In this document: positions 43,732-52,635 of the stretch, piece by piece
Position numbering within the stretch: the first letter of the stretch is position 1
Layout of the letters: every line of letters starts with the position of its first letter
NCBI RefSeq assembly: GCF_001425235.1
Contig: NZ_LMEA01000008.1
Coordinates: 434,001-498,000, forward strand
Length of the DNA stretch: 64,000 nt
Direction of reading: 5' to 3'
Origin: Devosia sp. Root413D1
GTDB taxonomy: Bacteria; Pseudomonadota; Alphaproteobacteria; Rhizobiales; Devosiaceae
Translations under genes and position numbers: made by a program
The notes under the pieces: generated by a model
What the model was told of the DNA's origin: nothing
Seen by the model: only the letters and a program-made list of their open reading frames with translations
Database searches by the model: none

Positions 43732-44946
43732 ATGACCAAGATCACCGGGATCGAGACGATCCGCACGCGCGCCGACGGCACCTGGCTGTTCGTCAAGGTT
43801 CTTACCGATCAGCCCGGCCTCTACGGCATCGGATCGGCCTCCGACCACTACCGCGCCAAGGTGGTAGAGGCGGCGATCGAGAATGTCACGCCCCTGCTGA
43901 TCGGCCGCGACGTCAGCCGCATCGAGGACATCTGGCAGTCCGTCTATACCCAGAGCTACTGGCGCAACGAGGCCATCGGCAACACCGCCCAGGCCGGCAT
44001 CGACATGGCGTTGTGGGACATCAAGGGCAAGGAAGCCGGCATGCCGGTCTACCAGTTGCTCGGCGGCAAGACCCGCAGTGCCGTCGCCGCCTACGCCCAC
44101 GCCCAGGGCGACTCGCTCACCGAGCTCGAGGACGATGTGCGCCGCTACTGGGAGGAGGGCTACACGGTCATCCGCTGCCAGCTGGGCAATTACGGCGGCG
44201 GCGGTTTCCTCGATCGCGCCAATGCCCGCGGACCGAAAGATCACTGGCCGCAGGACAAGGCCTTTGACGACGACGCCTACCTGCAGGCCATCCCCGAGAT
44301 GTTCGCGCACCTGCGTGACAAGCTCGGCTGGGGACCGAAATTCACCCACGACGTGCACGAGCACCTGGCGCCGACCAATGCCGTGCAGCTGGCCAAGCTC
44401 CTCGAGCCCTATCGGCTCTACTTCCTCGAGGATCTGCTCTCGCCCGAACAGGTCGGCTGGTACCGCCAGGTGCGCCAGCAATGCGCCACGCCGCAGGCAA
44501 TGGGCGAGCTGTTCGTCAACCCGCACGAATATCTGCCGCTGATCACCGAGCGGCTGATCGATTTCGTCCGCGTCCGTATCTCGAAGGGCGGCGGCATCAC
44601 CCAGGCGCGCAAGATCGCGACGCTGTGCGAATGGTTCGGCGTGCAGACCGCCTGGCAGGAAGGTGGCGACAACGACCCGGTGAACCAGATGGCGGCGATG
44701 CATGTCGATCTCGCCTCCACCGCCTTCGGCATCCAGGAGGAGAACCACTTCAAGCCCGAGGAGTACGAACTGTTCCCCGGCCATGCGCTGCTCGAAGGCG
44801 GCTACCTCTACGGCAACGAGCAGCCCGGGCTTGGCATCGATATCGACGTGAAGAGGGCCGAAGCGCTGCTCGATCCGGACAAGGCGGCGAAGTCGCACTA
44901 CATGGCCGAAGACCGCCGCCGCGATGGCGGCATCGTCCGGCCGTAG
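43732..44946 (+). CDS. Mandelate racemase/enolase superfamily, ManD/RspA-type sugar acid dehydratase
   Basis: 404 residues. Enolase fold: N-terminal lid (KITGIETIRTRADGTWLFV), then barrel with metal ligands in FTHDVHEHL, FLEDLLSPEQ and MGELFVNP. ALWDIKGKEAGMPVYQLLGG is the superfamily signature. The sequence is closest in pattern to the D-mannonate/D-gluconate dehydratase subgroup including RspA; many members have weak or no activity on mannonate. AGGGAAGAG precedes the ATG. It starts a plus-strand pair with the S41-like gene. Confidence 0.88.
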   Translation: MTKITGIETIRTRADGTWLFVKVLTDQPGLYGIGSASDHYRAKVVEAAIENVTPLLIGRDVSRIEDIWQSVYTQSYWRNEAIGNTAQAGIDMALWDIKGKEAGMPVYQLLGGKTRSAVAAYAHAQGDSLTELEDDVRRYWEEGYTVIRCQLGNYGGGGFLDRANARGPKDHWPQDKAFDDDAYLQAIPEMFAHLRDKLGWGPKFTHDVHEHLAPTNAVQLAKLLEPYRLYFLEDLLSPEQVGWYRQVRQQCATPQAMGELFVNPHEYLPLITERLIDFVRVRISKGGGITQARKIATLCEWFGVQTAWQEGGDNDPVNQMAAMHVDLASTAFGIQEENHFKPEEYELFPGHALLEGGYLYGNEQPGLGIDIDVKRAEALLDPDKAAKSHYMAEDRRRDGGIVRP

Positions 44947-44985
44947 CGAGGGCCGGCGGGCGGACTCGATTGAGGGAGGCGGACC

Positions 44986-46089
44986 ATCGAAAGCTCCATT
45001 GACTGGCAGGCCGACCTGGCTCACCTGGCCGAAGGGATCGTCACCCGGCATCGACAGCCGTTTCATCTCATCTCGCAGGCGGCGTTCGAGGCGAAGGTGG
45101 CCGAGCTGTCTGCTCGGCTGCCCTCGCTATCCGATGCCGCGGCGGTCGTTGCCTTGCGCGGCATCGCGGCCAGCATCGGCGACGGCCACACCTTCGTCGC
45201 CACGCCGCCTCGGCCGAAATTTCCAGTCGAGTTCTGCTGGTTCGGTGATCAACTTGCGGTGGTTCGCGCCACGGCTGCCCACCGCACGTTGATCGGCACC
45301 CAGCTGGTGGCGATCGGCGAGCAACCGGTGGCGGATGTCCAGGGGCGGTTGCAACAGCTCATTCCGCAGGGCGAGAACGCCGGCTATGTGCTGGCGCAGA
45401 GCGTCGAGCTTATGCGGGAGCCCGAGGTGCTCTCGGCTCTGGGCATTCCACCGCGGTTTCGCTTCATCGATACCGCCGGAACCGAGGTGGCTGTCACCCT
45501 GGGCCCAGGCGACGAGCCGCTGCTGACTGCCGAGCACGCTCCGCTCTCGATGCAACGGATGGACGAACCGTTCTGGTTCTCGCATGTGGCCGAACGGGAT
45601 GCGGTCTACGTGCAGTTTCGTTCCTATGGCGGGCTCGAGGCCAATGCCATCAGGCTGTTCGACGACCTCAGGCAACAGCCGGCGCGACGGCTCATCGTCG
45701 ACCTCCGGCGGAACGGTGGCGGTAACTTCCTCGCGGGTCGGCAGTGGCTGCTGCTCCCCATCGAACTGCTGGGGCTGGTCGCTGGCCAACTGTTCGTGCT
45801 GGTCGGCCGCCGCACCTTCTCCGCGAGCATGGTCAACGCCATCGATTTCCACCGCGAAACCGAAGCGATCCTCGTCGGCGAGCCGATCGGCGCCCGGCCA
45901 TTCGGGTATCAGGAGAACGGCTGGTTCACGCTGCCCGGCTCCGGGCTGCGGGTCTCGGCCGCGACCCGGCTCTACCGGTTCGGTCCGGAGGACGCCGACA
46001 GCTTTCATCCGGACCAGCAGATCGATACCAGCTATGCCGACTTCGTCGCTGGCCGCGATCCGGTACTCGAGTGGGCGCTCGGCGCCTAG
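44986..46089 (+). CDS. S41 family protease-like protein, non-standard start
   Basis: C-terminal processing protease fold: FCWFGDQLAVV, VDLRRNGGGN and GRRTFSASMVNAIDF (Ser nucleophile in FSAS) are visible. The coding sense extends upstream of the GTG at 45097 to about 44986 (DWQADLAHLAEGIVTRHRQP, a family N-terminus), and GGGAGG at 44974 sits seven bases ahead of ATC 44986. No ATG, GTG or TTG lies between, so it starts at ATC/ATT or the start was lost. 367 residues in the long form, 330 from GTG. No signal peptide. Confidence 0.75.
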   Translation: MESSIDWQADLAHLAEGIVTRHRQPFHLISQAAFEAKVAELSARLPSLSDAAAVVALRGIAASIGDGHTFVATPPRPKFPVEFCWFGDQLAVVRATAAHRTLIGTQLVAIGEQPVADVQGRLQQLIPQGENAGYVLAQSVELMREPEVLSALGIPPRFRFIDTAGTEVAVTLGPGDEPLLTAEHAPLSMQRMDEPFWFSHVAERDAVYVQFRSYGGLEANAIRLFDDLRQQPARRLIVDLRRNGGGNFLAGRQWLLLPIELLGLVAGQLFVLVGRRTFSASMVNAIDFHRETEAILVGEPIGARPFGYQENGWFTLPGSGLRVSAATRLYRFGPEDADSFHPDQQIDTSYADFVAGRDPVLEWALGA

Positions 46090-46553
46090 AGGTCCGGCAT
46101 GTCGCTGAACACTTCGAGGATCACCCCGATATCGGGGGCGCTGTCGAGATAGTGCACCTCGATGCCGGTGAAGGTGCCGCTGAGGCTCGATTGGCCGCCG
46201 CGCACCTTCTGGTCCCTCAGCGCCTGCCGGAAGTCCGGCGTCCTTACCGCGACATGGTGCACGCCGCCGACCCCGCCGCGCTGGGCGAGGAACTTGCCGA
46301 ACATGTCGTTCTCGTCCCGCGGCTCGATCAGCTCCCACATCACATCGCCGATCATCGTGATGGCGATGCGCGAGTGCCATTCGGCCGGCTTGCCGTCGAC
46401 CAGGACGTTCTCGGCGTTCTCCGGACCGATCTCCATGAACTCCCATGGCCCGATGCCATACTGCTCCTCATAGGCGCGGACCGCGGCCTCGAGGTTGGGC
46501 ACCACGATGCCGAGCTGCATGGTCTTGGTGAAGGTTGGCTGCTTTGCCGGCAT
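46086..46553 (-). CDS. VOC family (glyoxalase-like) protein
   Basis: 155 residues from ATG 46553 with GGAG six bases upstream. Two babbab modules: MQLGIVVPNLEAAVRAYEEQ in the first, GGVHHVAVRTPDFRQAL in the second, the His-His and the Glu in VILEVFSD being candidate metal ligands. Likely an isomerase, lyase or dioxygenase on a small metabolite. Its control region holds a large palindrome. Its 3' end overlaps the S41-like gene by four bases, tail to tail. Confidence 0.88.
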   Translation of the reverse strand: MPAKQPTFTKTMQLGIVVPNLEAAVRAYEEQYGIGPWEFMEIGPENAENVLVDGKPAEWHSRIAITMIGDVMWELIEPRDENDMFGKFLAQRGGVGGVHHVAVRTPDFRQALRDQKVRGGQSSLSGTFTGIEVHYLDSAPDIGVILEVFSDMPDL

Positions 46554-46565
46554 GTCGGGCTCCAA

Positions 46566-46603
46566 TATTCAACAAAAGTGTTGATCAACATTATTGTTGA
46601 ATA
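46566..46603. promoter_or_regulatory. 38-base compound palindrome between VOC and SDR genes
   Basis: Symmetrical about 46584/46585: outer arms TATTCAACAA and TTGTTGAATA match perfectly, the centre TGTTGATCAACA is perfect, and only two pairs of nineteen mismatch. It can also be read as two tandem sites, CAACA-N4-TGTTG at 46571-46583 region and 46587-46599. It is AT-rich within GC-rich DNA, 13 bases ahead of the VOC start and about 90 ahead of the SDR. A strong operator for a dimeric regulator, possibly GntR-like. Confidence 0.75.
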
Positions 46604-46694
46604 CGAGTGAGCATCCTCTGTCAAGCCGGTGGGTTGGTCGACCTCGCGACTGCCGCTAGGGTGCCCGCCCACGCGAACACCTGGGGAGTACGGG

Positions 46695-47465
46695 ATGCGG
46701 TTCGAGGGCCAAGCGATTTATGTCACCGGGGCAGGGCACGGCATCGGCCGCGCCACTGCGCTACGCCTCGCCGCCGAAGGTGGCTCGATTGCGGTCTCCG
46801 ATATCGATGGCCCTGCGGCGGAGGCCGTCGCCGCCGAGATCGCCGCGACGGGCGCGCGAGCCTTTGCTACCACGTGCGACGTCACCAGCCGTGACGCCGT
46901 CGATGCCTCCATCGCCGATACAGTCGGTCGTTTCGGCAAGCTCAACGTTCTCGTCAACACCGCGGGCGGCGACTGGAACGAGCCGGCGCTCGGCGAAATT
47001 CCCGATGAGCTGTTCGACCGCAAGATCGACGTCAACCTCACCGGCGTCTTCCGCTGCGTCCGCGCCGCCCTGCCGGCGCTGATCGCGGCCGGACCGGGCA
47101 GCAACGTTGTCAGCATCGGCTCGATCAACGGCAACTGGGCCTTTGGCGGCTACGCCTATTCGGCGGCGAAGGCCGGGCTCGAAATCCTCACCAAGAACCT
47201 TGCCGCCCGCTACGGCAGCCAAGGCGTCCGCTTCAACCTGATCAGCCCCGGCACTATCCGCACCCGCAACTGGACGGTGCGCGACGACGACGGCGGCAAG
47301 CGCGCCCGCAAGTACCCGCTCGGCCGCCTCGGCGAACCGGAGGACATCGCCGCCGCGGTGGCGTTTCTCGCCTCGGCCGATGCCGCATGGATCACCGGCA
47401 TCAACTTGCCCGTCGAGGGCGGCATCATGACCGGCGGCCTGCACGACCTGATCATGGAGGGCTGA
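46695..47465 (+). CDS. SDR family oxidoreductase
   Basis: 256 residues. TGAGHGIGRATAL (cofactor loop), SDIDGP (Asp after strand 2 favours NAD+), NTAGG, Ser in SIGSINGN, catalytic YSAAK, and RLGEPEDIAAAVAFLASADA at the end. Divergent from the VOC gene across the palindrome; the pair may form a small catabolic unit with the ManD-like dehydratase, which is an inference from position. Confidence 0.92.
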   Translation: MRFEGQAIYVTGAGHGIGRATALRLAAEGGSIAVSDIDGPAAEAVAAEIAATGARAFATTCDVTSRDAVDASIADTVGRFGKLNVLVNTAGGDWNEPALGEIPDELFDRKIDVNLTGVFRCVRAALPALIAAGPGSNVVSIGSINGNWAFGGYAYSAAKAGLEILTKNLAARYGSQGVRFNLISPGTIRTRNWTVRDDDGGKRARKYPLGRLGEPEDIAAAVAFLASADAAWITGINLPVEGGIMTGGLHDLIMEG

Positions 47466-47509
47466 TCAGTCGCGGCCGGTGTGTGGGGCGCCCGCCGCGA
47501 CCGATAACA

Positions 47510-48052
47510 TTACGCCGTTCCGGTCAACCGGTCGCGGATCTCGGTGTCGGATTGCGGAATGTTGCCATCCGGGGTCAGCCGGTCAACTGACTCGGGAATT
47601 GCAGTGGCGAGACGCTTCAACAGTTCCTCGCGTGACAGGCCGGTGCGCTGCGACAGTTCGGCCAGGTTCTCTGCGCCCACCGCCTGCTCGACCTGTGCGG
47701 GCGACAGGCCCTTGGTAGGAACGCCTACAGTGACCCAGGAATCGGCAGTTTCCGATTGGCCCGAGTTGCGGAAGCTGTCCATCAGGTCGCCGAGCCCGCC
47801 GGTGAGCACGTTGCCGTTCCCGCTACCAGCGGGCCGGCTCGCGTCTGTGCCATTGCCGCCACCACCGAACAGGTCGCCGAGGCTGCCCAGAATGCTCGAA
47901 AGCCCATCCTGGGCCGGAGCTCCGTCGGGGCCGGTGCTCGTTCTGTTCTGAAAGCCCTTCAGCGCTTCGGCAATCTTGTCACGGTTCTGGTAGCCCGCCA
48001 CGGCAAGCAACCCGAGCAGGGCGACCATTGAAGGCATTGAGTTCTTGGCCAT
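47510..48052 (-). CDS. YidB family (DUF937) protein
   Basis: 180 residues from ATG 48052. The N-terminus is weakly hydrophobic (MVALLGLLAVAGY), a Gly/Asn-rich linker follows, and the C-terminal helical domain carries the YidB marks DSWVTVG, ENLAELSQRTGLSREELLKR and AIPESVDRLTPDG. Function unknown; often a stress-linked cytosolic or surface protein. In an operon with the GlsB-like gene upstream (32-base gap). Confidence 0.88.
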   Translation of the reverse strand: MAKNSMPSMVALLGLLAVAGYQNRDKIAEALKGFQNRTSTGPDGAPAQDGLSSILGSLGDLFGGGGNGTDASRPAGSGNGNVLTGGLGDLMDSFRNSGQSETADSWVTVGVPTKGLSPAQVEQAVGAENLAELSQRTGLSREELLKRLATAIPESVDRLTPDGNIPQSDTEIRDRLTGTA

Positions 48053-48084
48053 GTGACTGGTCCTTTCAGGGATGGATTGGGTCG

Positions 48085-48339
48085 TCAGGTGCGACGGCGC
48101 ATGAATGCGCCCCAGGCGAACAGCACGAGCACGGCACCGACGACGGCGCCGATCAGCCCGGCACCTTCGCCGGGCGCGTACAAACCAAGGGCCTGCCCGA
48201 GGAAGGAGGCGACGAACGCGCCCACGATGCCGAGCACCGCTGTCATCACAAAGCCCGACGGTCCGCCGCTGTTGGGCAGGATTAGTTTTGCCACGATGCC
48301 GGCGACAAGACCGATGATAATGGTCCACAGAATGCCCAT
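48085..48339 (-). CDS. GlsB/YeaQ/YmgE family stress membrane protein
   Basis: 84 residues with three hydrophobic helices (GILWTIIIGLVAGIVAKLI, GFVMTAVLGIVGAFVASFLG, AGLIGAVVGAVLVLFAWG). Transglycosylase-associated/GlsB signature spacing. Members are induced by acid or general stress; mechanism unknown. Precedes the YidB gene. Confidence 0.93.
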   Translation of the reverse strand: MGILWTIIIGLVAGIVAKLILPNSGGPSGFVMTAVLGIVGAFVASFLGQALGLYAPGEGAGLIGAVVGAVLVLFAWGAFMRRRT

Positions 48340-48478
48340 AGGCGAAGTCCCCTAAGCCCTCGCGCAAATGCGCGGAGGTCTCGGACAACGCCCAGTTGCT
48401 GACAGTGTTCCGGTCCTGGGGAGATTCGGGTCGAGATCACCAGTGCACCGGCAAGCCAGGTGCTGGCGACAGGAGGGG

Positions 48479-49294
48479 ATGGTGTTGTTCAAGGCCGGAC
48501 GCAGCAAGGTGACGCGCGACTCGGGCGGTTTCGTCATCCGCCTCAACATGCCCGGCTGGATCTTCCCGCGTCCCACCGATCATGGGCACGGCGCGTTGGC
48601 GCTGGTGGTCGAGTCGTTCCTCGCGCCGGGCCGTCTCGTTGCCCTGCATCAGCACCGCAACGACGAGATCATCTCGTGGGTCCCTGACGGCGTGATGCGC
48701 CACCACGATGACGTCAGCGGCGACCTGGTCACCGACCCCGGCCACCTGCTGGTGATGAATGCCGGCCGCAGCTTCTGGCACTCTGAGCGGACGCTGCCGA
48801 CCGACCCGCCCTTGCGCATGCTGCAGATCATGGTGCGTCCACGTAGCATCGACCTCGAGCCGAACATCCAGCACGGGCCGCTTCCAGCCTGGATGCCGAA
48901 CGTCTGGCGGCACCTGTTCGGACCCGAAGGCAGCAGCGCTCCCTTCTTCGTGCGCAACACCATCGACTTCTTCGATATCCGGCTCACTGTCGGTGCTCGT
49001 GTCACGCTGCCGGATATCCCCGGCCGTGACGTCTATTTCTATGTCTTCACCGGCGACATCGAAGCTGGTGGCCAGAGTTTTGGCGAAGCCGAGCAGGGCC
49101 TGTTGCTCGCCGGCGAGACGCTGGCGATCAAGGCAAAGACTGCCGCGGTGGTCGTGGCCTTCCTCATCGATCCCACCGCGCAACTGGTCCGCCAGGGTAC
49201 CATCGGCGATAGCGCAAAGATTCCGCCGCCCTCACGTGCACGGTTGCTGCTCTGGCTTCTCGGCGTGCTGCAATGGTTCCGGCGGCGAACGTGA
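48479..49294 (+). CDS. Pirin family protein
   Basis: 271 residues from ATG 48479, with AGGAGGGG upstream, among the best ribosome sites in the window. Cupin signature: HQHRNDEIISWVPDGVMRHHDD, GHLLVMNAGRSFWHSE with metal-binding His residues, and a second barrel (DVYFYVFTGDIEAGGQSFGE). Some pirins are quercetin dioxygenases; others are regulators. A hydrophobic C-terminus (RLLLWLLGVLQWFRRR) is unusual. Confidence 0.8.
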   Translation: MVLFKAGRSKVTRDSGGFVIRLNMPGWIFPRPTDHGHGALALVVESFLAPGRLVALHQHRNDEIISWVPDGVMRHHDDVSGDLVTDPGHLLVMNAGRSFWHSERTLPTDPPLRMLQIMVRPRSIDLEPNIQHGPLPAWMPNVWRHLFGPEGSSAPFFVRNTIDFFDIRLTVGARVTLPDIPGRDVYFYVFTGDIEAGGQSFGEAEQGLLLAGETLAIKAKTAAVVVAFLIDPTAQLVRQGTIGDSAKIPPPSRARLLLWLLGVLQWFRRRT

Positions 49295-49298
49295 TCCA

Positions 49299-49793
49299 TC
49301 ACCGGAGCCCGGCGAACTCATCTATCTCACCGCGGTTGCCAAGCACGTACTTCGTCCCCTCGAAGCCATCCCACAGCTGCTGGTGCGCCTGCCGCGAGTT
49401 GGCGTTGCTCCTCGTCGGATACTCGGCAACCCAGGCCAGCAGCGCCGCGAACGAGGCCTCGCTGCCGCCGCCCTGGTTGCCGCGCCGGCGCACATTGTCG
49501 AGACACTCTTCCACCGGCAGATCGAGGAAGATGAACTCGCTGGCGCGGGGCAGGGCGGCCGGCAGCAGCCAGCCATAGACGCCCTCCATCACCCACGAAC
49601 CCTCGGTGGCGCGTTCGACCACCTCGTCGAACACCACCCGCTTGTCCCGCTCCTTGCCGCCATAGGCACCCTCCCAGTAGAGGTCGTCGAGCCGCACCAG
49701 CGGCACCGCCAGGCGCCGCGACAACCGCTCGCCCAGCCAGGTCTTGCCAGAGCCGCCATTGCCGGTGATCAGCACGCGCACGGCGTCAGCCAT
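49299..49793 (-). CDS. Small P-loop nucleoside/adenylate kinase-like protein
   Basis: 164 residues. Walker A GNGGSGKTW, then LAVPLVRLDDLYWEG, MEGVYGWLLPAALPRASEFI and LDLPVEECLDNVRRRG; this pattern is that of the topology-modulation (FlaR-like) proteins related to adenylate kinase. Substrate unknown. In line with dnaB-alr, 21 bases after alr. Confidence 0.85.
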   Translation of the reverse strand: MADAVRVLITGNGGSGKTWLGERLSRRLAVPLVRLDDLYWEGAYGGKERDKRVVFDEVVERATEGSWVMEGVYGWLLPAALPRASEFIFLDLPVEECLDNVRRRGNQGGGSEASFAALLAWVAEYPTRSNANSRQAHQQLWDGFEGTKYVLGNRGEIDEFAGLR

Positions 49794-49814
49794 CGATCGG
49801 TACCCCGCCCTGGC

Positions 49815-50951
49815 TCATACGGTCGGCGCGGCGCTTTCCATGTAGTTGCGCGAGTAACGACCCTTAAGGCTGGTCAGCACTTCGTAGCCGATGGTGTTGG
49901 CGATGTCGGCATGGTCGTCGACGGTGATCTGCCTGCCGATGATCTCGGCCATCTCGCCCGGCGCCGGTGGCCGCGGCAGGTCGGTGACATCTACCCCGAT
50001 CATATCCATCGACACGCGCCCGACCACCGGGCAGGGCTGGCCATTGATCACCACATGCGTGCCGCGGTGGTTGTTCGACGAGCTCAGCGAGCGGAAGAAA
50101 CCGTCGGCATAGCCGATGGCAACGATGGCGAGGCGGCTGTCGCGCGACATGGTCTGCAGCGCGCCATAGCCGACCGTCTCGCCGGTCTTGACGTCCTTGG
50201 TCATCAGCACCGGCGCCTCGAGCATCACCACCGGCGCCATCGGGTTGCGCCGCCCGGCGACCGCCCGCCCGCCATAGAGCGCGATGCCCGGGCGCACCAT
50301 CTGGAAATGGTTATCGCGGTTGCTCATCAACCCGGCCGAGTTCGAGAGCGACGCCGGAATGCCGGGGAACTGCGCCATCACCGAGGTGAACAGCGCCAGT
50401 TGCGTGCGGTTCTTCTCGTGCGCCGGCATATCGGCGCAGGCGAGATGGCTCATGATCATCTGCGGCGCATAGCCGATCGAGTCGATCAGCCGCTTGACGA
50501 TCGAGGTCTCGTTGAGCCGGAAGCCGAGCCGGTTGATGCCGGTATCGAAATGCAGCGCCGCCGGCAGCGCCTGATTGGAAGCGGCGCAAGCCGAGAGCCA
50601 TTCCTCCAGCATCGGGATCGAGGCCAGGCACGGCATCAGTCGTTCGCCGACATAGAGCGGCGCCGACCCCGGATAGAGCCCGGAGAGGATGAAGATGTGG
50701 CTGTCCTCGGGCAGCGCCGCGCGCACCGCGATGCCTTCGTCGGGCGTTGCCGCAAAGAAGAAGCGGGCGCCCGCCTCGTAGAAGGCGCGCGAGGCCTGGG
50801 CGATGCCTGTGCCATAGGCATCGGCCTTCACCACCGCGCCAGTCAGCGCGCCGCGGCTCACCTTGTCGAGAGCCTGCCAGTTGCGCTTCAGCGCGCCCAG
50901 GTCGACCGTCAGCCGCCCGCCGTAACCGGTCGCAATGGCCGGTGCCGCCAT
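49815..50951 (-). CDS. alr: Alanine racemase
   Basis: Makes D-alanine for peptidoglycan. 378 residues. PLP-binding Lys42 in AVVKADAYGTG; second catalytic Tyr in ETVGYGALQT; VSMDMIGVDVTD near the C-terminus. It starts two bases after dnaB (ATG 50951; a GTG at 50954 overlaps the dnaB stop), so both are cotranslated. Confidence 0.96.
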   Translation of the reverse strand: MAAPAIATGYGGRLTVDLGALKRNWQALDKVSRGALTGAVVKADAYGTGIAQASRAFYEAGARFFFAATPDEGIAVRAALPEDSHIFILSGLYPGSAPLYVGERLMPCLASIPMLEEWLSACAASNQALPAALHFDTGINRLGFRLNETSIVKRLIDSIGYAPQMIMSHLACADMPAHEKNRTQLALFTSVMAQFPGIPASLSNSAGLMSNRDNHFQMVRPGIALYGGRAVAGRRNPMAPVVMLEAPVLMTKDVKTGETVGYGALQTMSRDSRLAIVAIGYADGFFRSLSSSNNHRGTHVVINGQPCPVVGRVSMDMIGVDVTDLPRPPAPGEMAEIIGRQITVDDHADIANTIGYEVLTSLKGRYSRNYMESAAPTV

Positions 50952-50953
50952 CA

Positions 50954-52444
50954 CTATTCCATCCTTTCGGGAAGGTATTCGGAGCGCGCCAGATTGCCGA
51001 AGCGCGTGAACTGCGCCTCAAAGCTCACCTGCACGGTCCCCGTCGGGCCGTGACGCTGCTTGCCGATGATCACTTCGGCCTTGCCGTGCACCTGTTCCAT
51101 CTCGCCCTGCCACGCCATGTGTTCCGGCGTGCCCTCCTTGGGCTCCTTGTTCTTGAGGTAGTACTCCTCGCGATACACGAACAGCACCACGTCGGCGTCC
51201 TGCTCGATAGAGCCGGATTCGCGCAGATCCGAAAGCTGCGGATGCTTGTCGTCGCGGTTTTCCACCTGTCGGCTGAGCTGGCTGAGCGCGATGATCGGCA
51301 CTTCCAGCTCCTTGGCCAGCGCTTTGAGCGTGGTGGTGATTTCGGTCAGTTCCTGCACGCGGTTCTCGCTCGACTTCTTGGACGAGCCGCTGAGCAGCTG
51401 CAGGTAGTCGACGATCAACAGGTCGAGGCCTTTCTGCCGCTTCAGGCGCCGGGCGCGGGCGGCCAGCTGCGCCACCGAGATGCCGCCGGTATCGTCGATA
51501 TAGAGCGGCACCTGCGCCATCAGGTTCGAGGTGTCGACGAGCTTCGAAAACTGGCTCTCGTGAATGTTGCCGCGCCGGATGTCGGACGAAGAGATCTCGG
51601 CCTGCTCGGCGAGAATACGCGTCGCCAGCTGCTCGGCGCTCATTTCGAGGCTGAAGAAGCCGACATGCCCGCCATCGATGGTCTTGCTGTGCCCATCCGC
51701 CTGCACTTCGCCGCGAAAGCTCTTGGCCACATGGAAGGCGATGTTAGTGGCGAGCGACGTCTTGCCCATGGCAGGACGCGCCGCGAGGATGATCAGGTCG
51801 GAGCGCTGCAGCCCGCCCATCAGCCGGTCGAGATCGGTGAGCCCGGTCGAGGTGCCGCTGAGCGTGCCGTCGCGGCCATAGGCTTCGCCGGCCATCTTGA
51901 TGGCTTCGGTCAGCGCTGCCGAAAAGCTCTGGAAGCCGCCGTCGTAACGGCCCTTTTCCGCCAGATCGAACAGCGCCTTCTCGGCCTCCTCGATCTGCTT
52001 GTTGGCCGTCGCCTCGACATCGGAGTCATAGGCGATCTGCACCATCTCCTCGCCGATCTGGATCAGGTTGCGGCGGATCGCCAGATCGTAGATCGATTGG
52101 CCGTAATCGGCCGCGTTGAGCACGGTCGTTGCTTCCGCCGCCAGCCGCGCCAGGTATTGCGGCATGGTCATTTCAGCGGTCAGGGCGTCGGCGAGGTAGG
52201 TCTTAGCGGTGATCGGCGTCGCCGTCTTGCCGGCGCGGATGATCTTGGCCAGCACCTCGTAGATGGTGCGATGGATCGGCTCGTAGAAGTGCTCGGGTAT
52301 GAGGAAGTCGCTGACCCGGTAGAACGCCTCGTTGTTGACGAGGATCGCTCCCAGCAAAGCCTGCTCCGCCTCCACATTGTGGGGCGCGAGGCGGAAGCCC
52401 TTTTCGTCTTCCGGACGCAGGCGATGCACGTTGTTGTCGGCCAT
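50954..52444 (-). CDS. dnaB: Replicative DNA helicase DnaB
   Basis: 496 residues. N-terminal helical domain (PHNVEAEQALLGAILVNNEA), then RecA-type motor with Walker A ARPAMGKTSLATNIAF, Walker B DLLIVDYLQLL and ALSQLSRQVENR (H3). The hexamer unwinds DNA at the fork. No intein. It is preceded by a 191-base region before the convergent-facing MarR gene. Confidence 0.97.
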   Translation of the reverse strand: MADNNVHRLRPEDEKGFRLAPHNVEAEQALLGAILVNNEAFYRVSDFLIPEHFYEPIHRTIYEVLAKIIRAGKTATPITAKTYLADALTAEMTMPQYLARLAAEATTVLNAADYGQSIYDLAIRRNLIQIGEEMVQIAYDSDVEATANKQIEEAEKALFDLAEKGRYDGGFQSFSAALTEAIKMAGEAYGRDGTLSGTSTGLTDLDRLMGGLQRSDLIILAARPAMGKTSLATNIAFHVAKSFRGEVQADGHSKTIDGGHVGFFSLEMSAEQLATRILAEQAEISSSDIRRGNIHESQFSKLVDTSNLMAQVPLYIDDTGGISVAQLAARARRLKRQKGLDLLIVDYLQLLSGSSKKSSENRVQELTEITTTLKALAKELEVPIIALSQLSRQVENRDDKHPQLSDLRESGSIEQDADVVLFVYREEYYLKNKEPKEGTPEHMAWQGEMEQVHGKAEVIIGKQRHGPTGTVQVSFEAQFTRFGNLARSEYLPERME

Positions 52445-52635
52445 AGCGACTCGATACTCCCCCGCTCGTTAAGGTTTGCTTTACCAGCGGCTGTCCCGGC
52501 GACGGTCAAAAATGTGACGCCGGGGTGACCGAATCGGGTCCTCGGCGCGACGCCTGTGGTTAGTGTTGAAAGCGGGGGAAACCAAGGCGGCGCGTTTGCA
52601 TTCGCGTCATCAGGCCGATCGCCGATTCGTACCCC

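Noticed and set aside
46571-46603. CRISPR-like or att-site reading of the 46.6 kb palindrome
   Set aside because: Only one locus, no spacers, no integrase or tRNA nearby; operator reading fits better.
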